From an uncultured Mucilaginibacter sp. (GTDB taxonomy: Bacteria; Bacteroidota; Bacteroidia; Sphingobacteriales; Sphingobacteriaceae): DNA of 5,437 nt. The stretch covers positions 1 through 5,437 of the forward strand of contig CAMLFI010000209.1 in assembly GCA_946479225.1 (NCBI GenBank), given 5' to 3'. The translations under genes and the position numbers were made by a program. The notes beneath the pieces were generated by a model. It made no database searches and was not told the DNA's origin. It saw only the letters and a list, made by a program, of their open reading frames with translations. Each line of letters begins with the position of its first letter. Within the stretch, counting starts at the first letter, position 1. Below are positions 1 through 5,437 of this stretch, piece after piece.

Positions 1-1473
1 AAGAAGATCTGCGAAACATCTGAGAGCCTGCCACTAAAAGCAATAGGCGAACAACTTAACCCCTGCGGCATCATCTGCGAAAAGATAGCAAAAGAGCTTC
101 ACCCTGAGCCGCCGGTAATGCTGGTAAAGGGCTCAGTAATGAACGATGGTATAGATGAAGAGCTTGACCGCCTGCGTAAAATAGCATTTGGCGGTAAGGG
201 TTATTTATTGGAGATACAAAAGCGCGAGGCCGAAAGCACGGGCATACCATCGCTTAAAGTATCTTTTAATAATGTTTTCGGTTATTACCTGGAGGTGACC
301 CACTCCCACCGCGATAAAGTACCAACTGATTGGATCCGCAAGCAAACACTGGTAAACGCTGAGCGCTACATTACGCCCGAGCTAAAAGAATACGAAGAGC
401 AAATACTGGGTGCCGAAGAAAAGATCCTGGCACTTGAAACCCGCCTATATAATGAATTACTTTACGCTGTTGCCGAGTTTATAAAACCAGTTCAGCTAAA
501 TGCGCAACTGATAGCGCACCTTGATGTGCTACTCAACTTCGCTGACATCTCCATAAAAAACTACTACGTAAAGCCCGAGCTGAACGAAAGCCGCGTGATA
601 GATATTAAAGGCGGCCGCCACCCGGTTATTGAAAAGACGTTGCCGGTTGGCGAGGATTACATCACCAATGATGTTTTCCTGGATTCTGAAAGCCAGCAGA
701 TCATCATCATAACCGGCCCTAACATGGCGGGCAAATCTGCCTTGCTGCGTCAAACAGGGTTGATCGTACTCATGGCGCAGATGGGATGCTTTGTGCCCGC
801 AAAATCGGCTACACTGGGTATAATTGATAAGATCTTCACCCGTGTAGGTGCATCGGATAACCTGTCGTCTGGCGAATCAACCTTTATGGTGGAAATGAAC
901 GAAACGGCCAGCATCCTGAATAATATATCTGACAGAAGCTTGATCCTGTTGGATGAGATTGGGCGTGGTACATCCACTTATGACGGTATATCCATTGCCT
1001 GGTCAATAGCTGAATACCTTCATAATCACCCTACCGCCAAAGCAAAAACGCTGTTTGCCACCCACTACCATGAGCTGAACGAGTTAAGCAATACCTTTAA
1101 CCGTATAAAAAACTATAACGTTACGGTTAAAGAGATCGGTCACCAGATCATCTTCCTGCGCAAACTGGTGCCTGGCGGTAGCGAACATAGCTTCGGCATC
1201 CACGTGGCTAAATTGGCGGGTATGCCGCCAAAAGTTTTAAGTCGCGCTAACGAGATACTAAAAAAACTGGAGCACGAGCGCACCGGCGGCGAACACATTA
1301 AAGAGAGCATCCGCAAAGTGCAAAAGCAAGCCGTACAAATGCAGATGTTCAGTATTGACGACCCCGTACTGGTTAAGATCCGCGACAACCTTAACAACCT
1401 GGATGTTAACACCCTTACCCCTGTTGAAGCTTTAATGAAGCTGGACGAGATACAGCGGTTGATAAAAAGCTGA
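1..1473 (+). CDS. mutS: DNA mismatch repair protein MutS, C-terminal part (5' end cut by window)
   Basis: MutS recognises base mismatches and small loops in DNA and recruits MutL in an ATP-dependent way; it acts in the cytoplasm on the chromosome. The reading frame is open from the first base, so the gene starts outside the window; 490 residues are visible, about the last 55-60% of a usual ~870-residue Bacteroidota MutS. In window residues, the lever/clamp region covers about 40-165 (motif [11 protein letters not shown]), followed by the ATPase domain: Walker A GPNMAGKS at 239-246, the [15 protein letters not shown] signature around 289-303, Walker [13 protein letters not shown] with D318 and E319, and the switch motif ATHYHEL around H355. 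The tail carries QMQMF (446-450), which fits a beta-clamp binding motif, and ends in the small helical oligomerisation segment. All ATPase residues are intact. The stop is TGA at 1471-1473. MutS1 rather than MutS2, because there is no Smr domain and the clamp sequence fits. Confidence 0.97.
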   Translation, partial: KKICETSESLPLKAIGEQLNPCGIICEKIAKELHPEPPVMLVKGSVMNDGIDEELDRLRKIAFGGKGYLLEIQKREAESTGIPSLKVSFNNVFGYYLEVTHSHRDKVPTDWIRKQTLVNAERYITPELKEYEEQILGAEEKILALETRLYNELLYAVAEFIKPVQLNAQLIAHLDVLLNFADISIKNYYVKPELNESRVIDIKGGRHPVIEKTLPVGEDYITNDVFLDSESQQIIIITGPNMAGKSALLRQTGLIVLMAQMGCFVPAKSATLGIIDKIFTRVGASDNLSSGESTFMVEMNETASILNNISDRSLILLDEIGRGTSTYDGISIAWSIAEYLHNHPTAKAKTLFATHYHELNELSNTFNRIKNYNVTVKEIGHQIIFLRKLVPGGSEHSFGIHVAKLAGMPPKVLSRANEILKKLEHERTGGEHIKESIRKVQKQAVQMQMFSIDDPVLVKIRDNLNNLDVNTLTPVEALMKLDEIQRLIKS

Positions 1474-1478
1474 TTTTG

Positions 1479-1510
1479 ATTTCGGATTTCGAATGTTCAA
1501 TTTCGGATTT
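1479..1510. repeat. Short direct repeat (two 11-bp copies) after mutS
   Basis: ATTTCGGATTT occurs at 1479-1489 and again at 1500-1510, 21 bp apart start to start, with a TTCGAATGTTC-like stretch between them. It lies just after the mutS stop codon in the only non-coding gap longer than 30 bp in the window. Similar AT-rich TTTCGGATTT words recur in intergenic regions of some Sphingobacteriaceae as far as I recall, so this may be a remnant of a dispersed repeat. It does not form a strong GC-rich stem with a T tract and so is not a convincing terminator. Confidence 0.45.
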
Positions 1511-1603
1511 AGCTTATCAGGGAGTAAAAATTTACGATTCGCAATGTGGATATGTTGAGAAACTCTGTGTTTGTCTCTCTTGCATAGCCGCTATTTTTAT
1601 GGC

Positions 1604-2176
1604 ATGATCCTGCATCGCTATCTTAAACATGCGCTTATATTACTTACCGGCATTGTTGTCCTATCATGCCATACCCGCAAGGCTGCCATGAAGGGTGAGC
1701 CCGGCGAAATGGTAAAACCACAGGCTAGCGTCGCCGAAAAATACTCCGAGATAATGGGCGTAAAAGAGCGCGATATTCAAAACGGACGGCTTTATGCCTT
1801 TATTGAACAATGGACCGGTACTCCCTATAAATTTGGGGCACAAAGCAAAGATAGTATTGATTGTTCCGGTTTAACTCAACTGCTGCAACAAGAGGTTTAC
1901 GGTGTAAAAATCCCGCGCATGACATCGCAACAGATCAATGTTATTAAACGCAAGTACGAGGAGGAATTAAAAGAGGGCGACCTGGTGTTTTTTGATTTTG
2001 ACGGAAAGCAATTCAGTCATGTTGGTGTATACCTGCAGAATGGCTGGTTTGTACATGCCAGCACCCGCAAGGGCGTAATGGTTGCGCGATTGCGCGATAC
2101 TGGCATTTACAAATATTTTTCGCGGGGCGGATCTATCAACACCCAAATCATCGCCTCTCAGCTTTATAATAACTAA
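1604..2176 (+). CDS. NlpC/P60 (C40) family cysteine peptidase, lipoprotein
   Basis: Predicted cell-wall hydrolase that cuts peptide bonds in peptidoglycan stems, typically next to D-Glu and diaminopimelate, in the periplasm. From the ATG at 1604 it has 190 residues. Residues 1-22 form a lipoprotein signal: basic start (H4, R5, K8, H9), hydrophobic core, and a V-L-S-C lipobox with lipidated C22. There is no acidic run after the Cys, so surface export is not suggested and an outer-membrane, periplasm-facing anchor is likely. The NlpC/P60 domain fills about 55-180, with WxGTPYKFGA, then DCSG (catalytic C87), SHVGVYL (H139) and FVHAST (H151), the usual Cys-His-His set in normal order and spacing. 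An in-frame TTG at 1571 would add 11 polar and aromatic residues; I prefer 1604 because it gives a clean signal peptide. No clear ribosome site is visible. The stop codon abuts the next gene's ATG, suggesting one transcript. Small size and a single domain recall Spr/MepS-like proteins, but the exact cleavage site cannot be read from sequence. Confidence 0.9.
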   Translation: MILHRYLKHALILLTGIVVLSCHTRKAAMKGEPGEMVKPQASVAEKYSEIMGVKERDIQNGRLYAFIEQWTGTPYKFGAQSKDSIDCSGLTQLLQQEVYGVKIPRMTSQQINVIKRKYEEELKEGDLVFFDFDGKQFSHVGVYLQNGWFVHASTRKGVMVARLRDTGIYKYFSRGGSINTQIIASQLYNN

Positions 2177-2599
2177 ATGAACAATACAGCAGGGGAATTA
2201 TTAAATACAATTAATGATTTTATTGTACAGCATTCATCGCAAATTAACTGGGCGCAAAGCCCCGCAGCAGAAAAATGGACGGCAATAGAGATATTGGGGC
2301 ACTTAACAGACAGCGCCCTTGTAAACCTGCATAGATTTGTTCGCTGCACTTATGAAAGTGATTTTACGCTGAGCTATGCACAGGATGAATGGGTAGCAGC
2401 GCAGCACTATAAGGATGCTAATATAACCGACCTGCTAACCCTATGGCAGCTACTTAACAATCAAATTGTAACGGTGTTAAGCACCTACCCCACTAATCGC
2501 CGACAGGCTAAATGCAATGGCGAAACCATTGAGTTTTTGGCTGCTGACTATGTTGACCATATGCGTCATCATTTAGATCAGATAATTATGTTGAGATAA
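2177..2599 (+). CDS. DinB superfamily protein (DinB_2/YfiT-like putative metalloenzyme)
   Basis: A 140-residue cytoplasmic protein of the DinB/YfiT four-helix-bundle fold. Family members bind a divalent metal through three histidines, and some are thiol-dependent transferases, for example bacillithiol-type S-transferases; the substrate here is unknown. Evidence: W-x-A-I-E-I-L-G-H-L at about 34-43 gives H42, and D-H-M-R-H-H-L near the C terminus gives H128 and H132 in an HxxxH pattern, together the expected triad. The central SYAQDEWVAAQHY stretch resembles the Y-x-Q-D-x-W motif of DinB_2 proteins. Length is normal for the family and there is no signal peptide. The ATG follows the TAA of the peptidase gene with no intervening base and no visible ribosome site, so translation probably depends on ribosomes finishing the upstream gene. 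The name does not imply DNA polymerase IV, which is also called DinB. Confidence 0.85.
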   Translation: MNNTAGELLNTINDFIVQHSSQINWAQSPAAEKWTAIEILGHLTDSALVNLHRFVRCTYESDFTLSYAQDEWVAAQHYKDANITDLLTLWQLLNNQIVTVLSTYPTNRRQAKCNGETIEFLAADYVDHMRHHLDQIIMLR

Positions 2600-2605
2600 A
2601 AAACA

Positions 2606-3334
2606 CTAATTTTCAGGCAACTGCTTCTTTTTCCTTGATTTGAAAAGACGCGCCAGTAAGGGTTTATTTCCGTTAGGCTCTTTAGGGTATAGTTTTTTAC
2701 GGATTACTGCTTGTGAAAGCCCCCATGCGATAATGCCATAGGAGAACGTGATCGGGTTAATTCCCGCGAAAAATCCGATTATAACGTATGCAAACAAAAT
2801 CGGAATCGTGAACAAGTTAAGTCGTTGGGCCTTCCACTGCAGGTTCTGTTCAATTTCTGCCGGTTTAATGCAAAGCGCCTGCGCATTACGCACCAGGTAG
2901 CCTACTAAAAGCGTCTGAGTAAAAAGCGCCATTAGTACAACAAAAAAATAAAACACAAGCCCATACGGATTGCCGGCACTGATCGCTCCTGTTAAAAGTG
3001 AAATTGAGAATGGAAAAAGCGAGATAAAAAAAAGAAATATCATATTAAATACGATAAGCTTTTTTGTATAGTCTTTCAGGTAACTAAATAATTCTAGGTG
3101 TTTAGACCAAAAAACGGCCACTATGGCAAATGAAATTGCATATCCTCCAAATTTGGGAAGCACTTCTAAAAAAGCCTCTCTTACGGCTTCGCCGCTGGCG
3201 TGCCTTAATCCATCGGGTAATTTTATTTCAAGTACCATTATGGTAATAATAATGGCAAAAACTGCATCGCTGAACAGTATCATGCGCTCCAGTTGAAACT
3301 CTCTTTTTATTTCTTCAGTTTCCTCAACATTCAT
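2606..3334 (-). CDS. TMEM175/DUF1211 family membrane protein, putative cation (K+) channel
   Basis: A 242-residue inner-membrane protein. Bacterial TMEM175 proteins carry one six-helix repeat and assemble as tetramers forming a potassium-permeable pore lined by the first helix. The diagnostic R-x3-FSDAVFAI motif lies at residues 17-28 (R17, F21, S22, D23), directly in the first membrane segment. Six hydrophobic segments can be drawn at about 18-36, 63-80, 93-114, 125-148, 173-191 and 193-211, and the protein ends in a basic tail (RKKK near 234-237). Length is within the usual range for the bacterial family. The ATG at 3334 leaves an acidic 16-residue lead before the motif; the next Met (residue 18) would remove R17, so the first is chosen. 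The gene converges on the DinB-like gene with a 6 bp gap and diverges from a 38-aa ORF. The family call is firm; channel activity and ion preference are inferred from characterised relatives. Confidence 0.9.
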   Translation of the reverse strand: MNVEETEEIKREFQLERMILFSDAVFAIIITIMVLEIKLPDGLRHASGEAVREAFLEVLPKFGGYAISFAIVAVFWSKHLELFSYLKDYTKKLIVFNMIFLFFISLFPFSISLLTGAISAGNPYGLVFYFFVVLMALFTQTLLVGYLVRNAQALCIKPAEIEQNLQWKAQRLNLFTIPILFAYVIIGFFAGINPITFSYGIIAWGLSQAVIRKKLYPKEPNGNKPLLARLFKSRKKKQLPEN

Positions 3335-3337
3335 AGC

Positions 3338-3345
3338 TAAATATA
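3338..3345 (-). promoter_or_regulatory. Possible -7 box for the TMEM175-type gene
   Basis: On the minus strand TATATTTA matches seven of eight positions of the Bacteroidota -7 consensus TAnnTTTG and ends only three bases before the ATG at 3334. If used, the transcript would have almost no leader. AT-rich words like this arise easily by chance and no convincing -33 TTTG was found at the right distance, so this is weak. Confidence 0.2.
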
Positions 3346-3348
3346 GAT

Positions 3349-3356
3349 TAATTTTG
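3349..3356 (+). promoter_or_regulatory. Possible -7 promoter box for the 38-aa ORF
   Basis: TAATTTTG is an exact match to the Bacteroidota -7 consensus TAnnTTTG and sits four bases upstream of the ATG at 3361. The start of transcription would then fall at or next to the start codon, giving a leaderless or near-leaderless message. No good -33 TTTG lies at the usual distance of about 19 bp; a TTTC at 3319-3322 is too far. It lies in the 26 bp gap between divergent genes. Confidence 0.35.
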
Positions 3357-3360
3357 CATC

Positions 3361-3477
3361 ATGGCTAAACATGATTACTCTTTCTGGACAAAATACAAAC
3401 GCTTCGCTGCGAACGAGATACTATTATATGTTATTATGATAGTAGGTATCGTATTAGGGATCTGGATCTTCAGTTGA
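3361..3477 (+). CDS. Small single-pass membrane protein, 38 aa, unknown function
   Basis: ATG at 3361, 38 codons, TGA at 3475-3477. The protein has a soluble, positively charged front (K3, H4, K11, K13, R14) with aromatic residues F8, W9 and Y12, then an uninterrupted hydrophobic stretch from about 20 to 37 (starting I-L-L-Y-V-I-M-I-V-G), ending W-I-F-S. The charge pattern predicts N terminus inside, C terminus outside. The clean lysine/arginine-then-helix organisation and the exact fit between the neighbouring start and stop codons favour a real gene over chance. A perfect TAnnTTTG lies just upstream. It is divergent from the TMEM175-type gene, so a shared regulatory context is possible, and its stop codon touches the stop of the DUF3857 gene. 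I do not recognise a named family; it may be a small accessory or regulatory membrane peptide, but no function can be read from it. Confidence 0.65.
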   Translation: MAKHDYSFWTKYKRFAANEILLYVIMIVGIVLGIWIFS

Positions 3478-5391
3478 TCATTTCTTAACAAGCGCTACGT
3501 TGTATGCGTCAGCATCCCCCACCTTACTAAAAAATTCAACCAGGTCTGCATACAGTGCTTTATCATAGGTTCCCGCTAACAACTGGATTTTTCGATGATA
3601 AACCAACTGGTTCCCCTTTAGCTCCATTGTGGCGTGGTAGCTGCCAAACGGCTTAGTAATTTCAACATTCAATAGTGCTTTTTCAGATCGATAATTATCA
3701 TCCGGAAGGGTATAAACTATCTTATCTTCGTCAGCGTAACAGTCATTAATATAAACATCGGTAGTACGGTTTCGCAGCTCTGCGGGTGTTCTGCCGGTAC
3801 GATTAGCGGCATTTAATAAAAAATACATTTTCCCGTAGATAACCGCGGCATAAGACGGCGCAGAAAATTTTAACGTTTCGGTCGCCAGCGGCTTATCGGC
3901 TTTGCTTTGTGTAAGCTCGTATTGCGCTATAGCCAGGTTATTTATAGCGTATATCCTGGCAACACTTTTTAATTTTTCTGTTTCTGATTTGTCAATCAGT
4001 TCCTCCCGGTTTTCATATTGTGTCCCGCTGAATAGCGTTTCTATCTCGCCTGATAGTTCCCCGTTGTCGTTTATATTGAACGTAGCTTTACGCACCTGTA
4101 AATTGGTGGTGCTTGTATATTTTGGCGTATGCAGCAGTTTTCCCCCGCCGGGTGTACAGGCCAGCACGTTACGGTCATCAGTAAAATTGCTTAAAAACCC
4201 GAAGGGTATTTTCTGACTGGTACACTCCAGCCAGGTTGTATCGTTAGCAAACGGGATACACAAAATAACATGGTTGGCTTGTCCCATGCTGGCAAAGTCA
4301 GGTATCAGGCTTGATTTATAATTAAAACCTGATGCTACCGCGCAATACCACGAGTCGATGTTGACTGTAGCTAATAACGCCTGCATGTAATTTACCAGCG
4401 CCTTGCAATCACCATAATTCAGTTTGTCTACCTCGCTTGCTAAAAAAGGTTGATAACCGCCGATACCTACCTGAACACTTATGTAATGTGTTTTTTTCTG
4501 CATGTAGTCATATATTTTCCGCGCTTTTTCTTTTGGGTCCGTCACATCAGCTGTCAGTTGCTTTATAAGGTTAACCGTTTCAGCCGGCAGCTGTTGGCGG
4601 CCTTTCAGCAGTTTATCATATACCCATTTACCCAGATCATTCCAGTTAGTGTAAGTACCTTCCAAGCCACCATATGAGAACTTTTCCGGCGCTATTTTTA
4701 CGCTTATCCTATACGCATCAGGGTCAGGGCTGTAGGGTTCATATCTTACCGCCTTTATGCCTTCAGCTTTCCAGCTATAAATCTTGCTTCCGCCTTCTCC
4801 GTTGGTAATAACAGCATCACCCATCGTGTTAAGCGCTTTATAGCGAATATTAAAGTCGGGTTTGCTAATAAAAGTAAAAGTACTTTTCTCTACCGCTACA
4901 CCTGTTGAGCGTACCGGATGCCAATCGTGGAAATTAAGTGATTGCTTTGAGCGGATCTCGTATTCATATTCTACAGTGTAAGGATATGATATTGACTGAG
5001 GCTGATAACTTTTTACACGCGAATCTTCAAATAAAGAAAAATCAGACGCCGCACTCTGATCCTGAAAATTACCTGCGGTAAATTTGCTTACTTGCCTGCC
5101 AAATTCATCATAAACAGAACCTCGTATATCCCTTATTGAATTGGCCTTGTCATAGAATACATTTACTTCGGCCTCATCATCACCATTTTTATTCAGTATA
5201 GTCACAGCTCGTTTAACATGATAAACTACGTTATCAACTGATTTAACCTCTGTGGAAACCACCTCATTCCTCACTACAGCGCTCGCGTAAGGCATTAATT
5301 CCTTAGGTATGGAAACAGCGGTGTAGGTAGTTTGCGCAGCAGTGCCAAGTGAAATGCTACAGAAAACTGATATCCAGAAAAGTGACTTCAT
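3478..5391 (-). CDS. Secreted DUF3857 / transglutaminase-like domain protein
   Basis: A 637-residue exported protein of the DUF3857-transglutaminase-like type common in Bacteroidota. Residues 1-19 form a signal peptide (K2, hydrophobic core, T-A-A before Q20); C11 is preceded by Phe and is not a lipobox. DUF3857 covers about 50-220 and is beta-rich (for example YEYEIRS near 142-148). The transglutaminase-like core covers about 270-395: NYGDCKALVNYMQALL places the nucleophile at C329, QANHVIL gives H374, and W-L-E-C-T-S-Q puts E389 where Asp is usual. About 540-637 is a C-terminal beta domain like DUF3858. Length is typical. The fold can act as a protease, peptide cyclase or transglutaminase; the substrate is unknown, and it probably faces the periplasm or outer membrane. 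A purine-rich AAAAGAAG lies just upstream of the ATG, and this start overlaps the stop of a likely upstream gene. The stop abuts that of the 38-aa ORF. Domain call firm, activity not determined. Confidence 0.92.
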   Translation of the reverse strand: MKSLFWISVFCSISLGTAAQTTYTAVSIPKELMPYASAVVRNEVVSTEVKSVDNVVYHVKRAVTILNKNGDDEAEVNVFYDKANSIRDIRGSVYDEFGRQVSKFTAGNFQDQSAASDFSLFEDSRVKSYQPQSISYPYTVEYEYEIRSKQSLNFHDWHPVRSTGVAVEKSTFTFISKPDFNIRYKALNTMGDAVITNGEGGSKIYSWKAEGIKAVRYEPYSPDPDAYRISVKIAPEKFSYGGLEGTYTNWNDLGKWVYDKLLKGRQQLPAETVNLIKQLTADVTDPKEKARKIYDYMQKKTHYISVQVGIGGYQPFLASEVDKLNYGDCKALVNYMQALLATVNIDSWYCAVASGFNYKSSLIPDFASMGQANHVILCIPFANDTTWLECTSQKIPFGFLSNFTDDRNVLACTPGGGKLLHTPKYTSTTNLQVRKATFNINDNGELSGEIETLFSGTQYENREELIDKSETEKLKSVARIYAINNLAIAQYELTQSKADKPLATETLKFSAPSYAAVIYGKMYFLLNAANRTGRTPAELRNRTTDVYINDCYADEDKIVYTLPDDNYRSEKALLNVEITKPFGSYHATMELKGNQLVYHRKIQLLAGTYDKALYADLVEFFSKVGDADAYNVALVKK

Positions 5392-5437
5392 ATCTTCTTT
5401 TTAAACACCATCTCGCTTTTTTCTGACAGGATGATCT
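5388..5437 (-). CDS. Probable 3' end of an upstream minus-strand gene (partial)
   Basis: One minus-strand frame is open from the window edge for 15 codons (I-I-L-S-E-K-S-E-M-V-F-K-K-K-I) and stops at TGA 5390-5388, so the stop overlaps the ATG of the DUF3857 gene as ATGA, the usual form of translational coupling. The last residues, alternating hydrophobic then lysine-rich (M-V-F-K-K-K), resemble the V-A-L-V-K-K end of the neighbouring protein, so it may be a tandem DUF3857 paralogue; this rests on very few residues. A second frame (ending R-D-G-V, stop TAA about 10 bases before the ATG) is also open to the edge, so the frame choice is not certain. Confidence 0.4.
   Translation of the reverse strand, partial: IILSEKSEMVFKKKI

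Noticed and set aside
529..1412. Three minus-strand open frames of 74-90 codons inside mutS
   Set aside because: They lie wholly antisense to a well-conserved MutS domain, have no recognisable domain and fit chance openness opposite a real coding frame.
1460..1519. Possible hairpin pairing TGATA/AGCT near the mutS stop with AGCTTATCA at 1511-1519 as a terminator
   Set aside because: The stem needs a three-base bulge, has a loop of about 39 bases and lacks a T tract.
1524..1535. Near-palindrome GTAAAAATTTAC as an operator
   Set aside because: Only a five-base AT-rich arm with a two-base centre; such words are expected by chance in this composition.
1570..1599. TTTG at 1570-1573 followed by TATTTTTA at 1592-1599 as a promoter for the peptidase gene
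   Set aside because: Spacing is nearly right, but transcription would begin at or after the ATG at 1604, and the last base of the -7 box does not match.
1571..1603. TTG start at 1571 for the NlpC/P60 gene
   Set aside because: It adds 11 residues with no signal-peptide character and has no ribosome site; the ATG at 1604 gives a standard lipoprotein signal with the lipobox Cys at 22.
3902..4677. Two plus-strand open frames (104 and 75 codons) inside the DUF3857 gene
   Set aside because: Both are antisense to the transglutaminase-like coding region, show low-complexity hydrophobic composition and have no motif of their own.
1..5437. CRISPR array, tRNA/rRNA, insertion sequence, phage or defence system
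   Set aside because: No regularly spaced repeats, no transposase or integrase coding, no terminal inverted repeats and no RNA gene signatures were seen on either strand; gene density and content look like core chromosome.

Overview
The window reads as an ordinary chromosomal stretch from a Bacteroidota bacterium, most likely Sphingobacteriaceae (Mucilaginibacter- or Pedobacter-like). The pointers are moderate GC, a MutS tail of the Bacteroidota type, a DUF3857/transglutaminase protein whose third catalytic position lies in a W-L-E-C-T-S-Q context, lack of clear Shine-Dalgarno sites, and a -7 box of the Bacteroidota form TAnnTTTG. The genus is an inference from recalled family resemblance, not from a search.

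Layout. Positions 1-1473 (+) hold the C-terminal 490 residues of the mismatch repair ATPase MutS, cut by the window edge. A spacer of about 130 bp follows, with a short direct repeat. Next come two abutting plus-strand genes: an NlpC/P60 cysteine-peptidase lipoprotein (1604-2176) and a DinB-superfamily putative metalloenzyme (2177-2599). A TMEM175/DUF1211-type channel gene (2606-3334, -) converges on them with a 6 bp gap. Only 26 bp separate its start codon from that of a divergent 38-residue single-pass membrane protein (3361-3477, +), a size gene callers often drop. That small gene runs directly into the stop codon of a large secreted DUF3857/transglutaminase-like protein (3478-5391, -). The start of the latter overlaps, by an ATGA, what looks like the last codons of another minus-strand gene leaving the window (5388-5437).

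How the parts work together. The content is mixed housekeeping: DNA repair, cell-wall hydrolysis, a possible thiol or detoxification enzyme, a cation channel and a periplasmic protein. Nothing indicates a mobile element, CRISPR array, defence island, tRNA or rRNA, and I see no new multi-gene system. The points most worth a second look are the unlisted 38-aa membrane protein, its start-proximal -7 box in a very short divergent spacer, the complete absence of intergenic space at several junctions, and the Glu in place of Asp in the transglutaminase-like triad. All stretches longer than 300 bases are coding.
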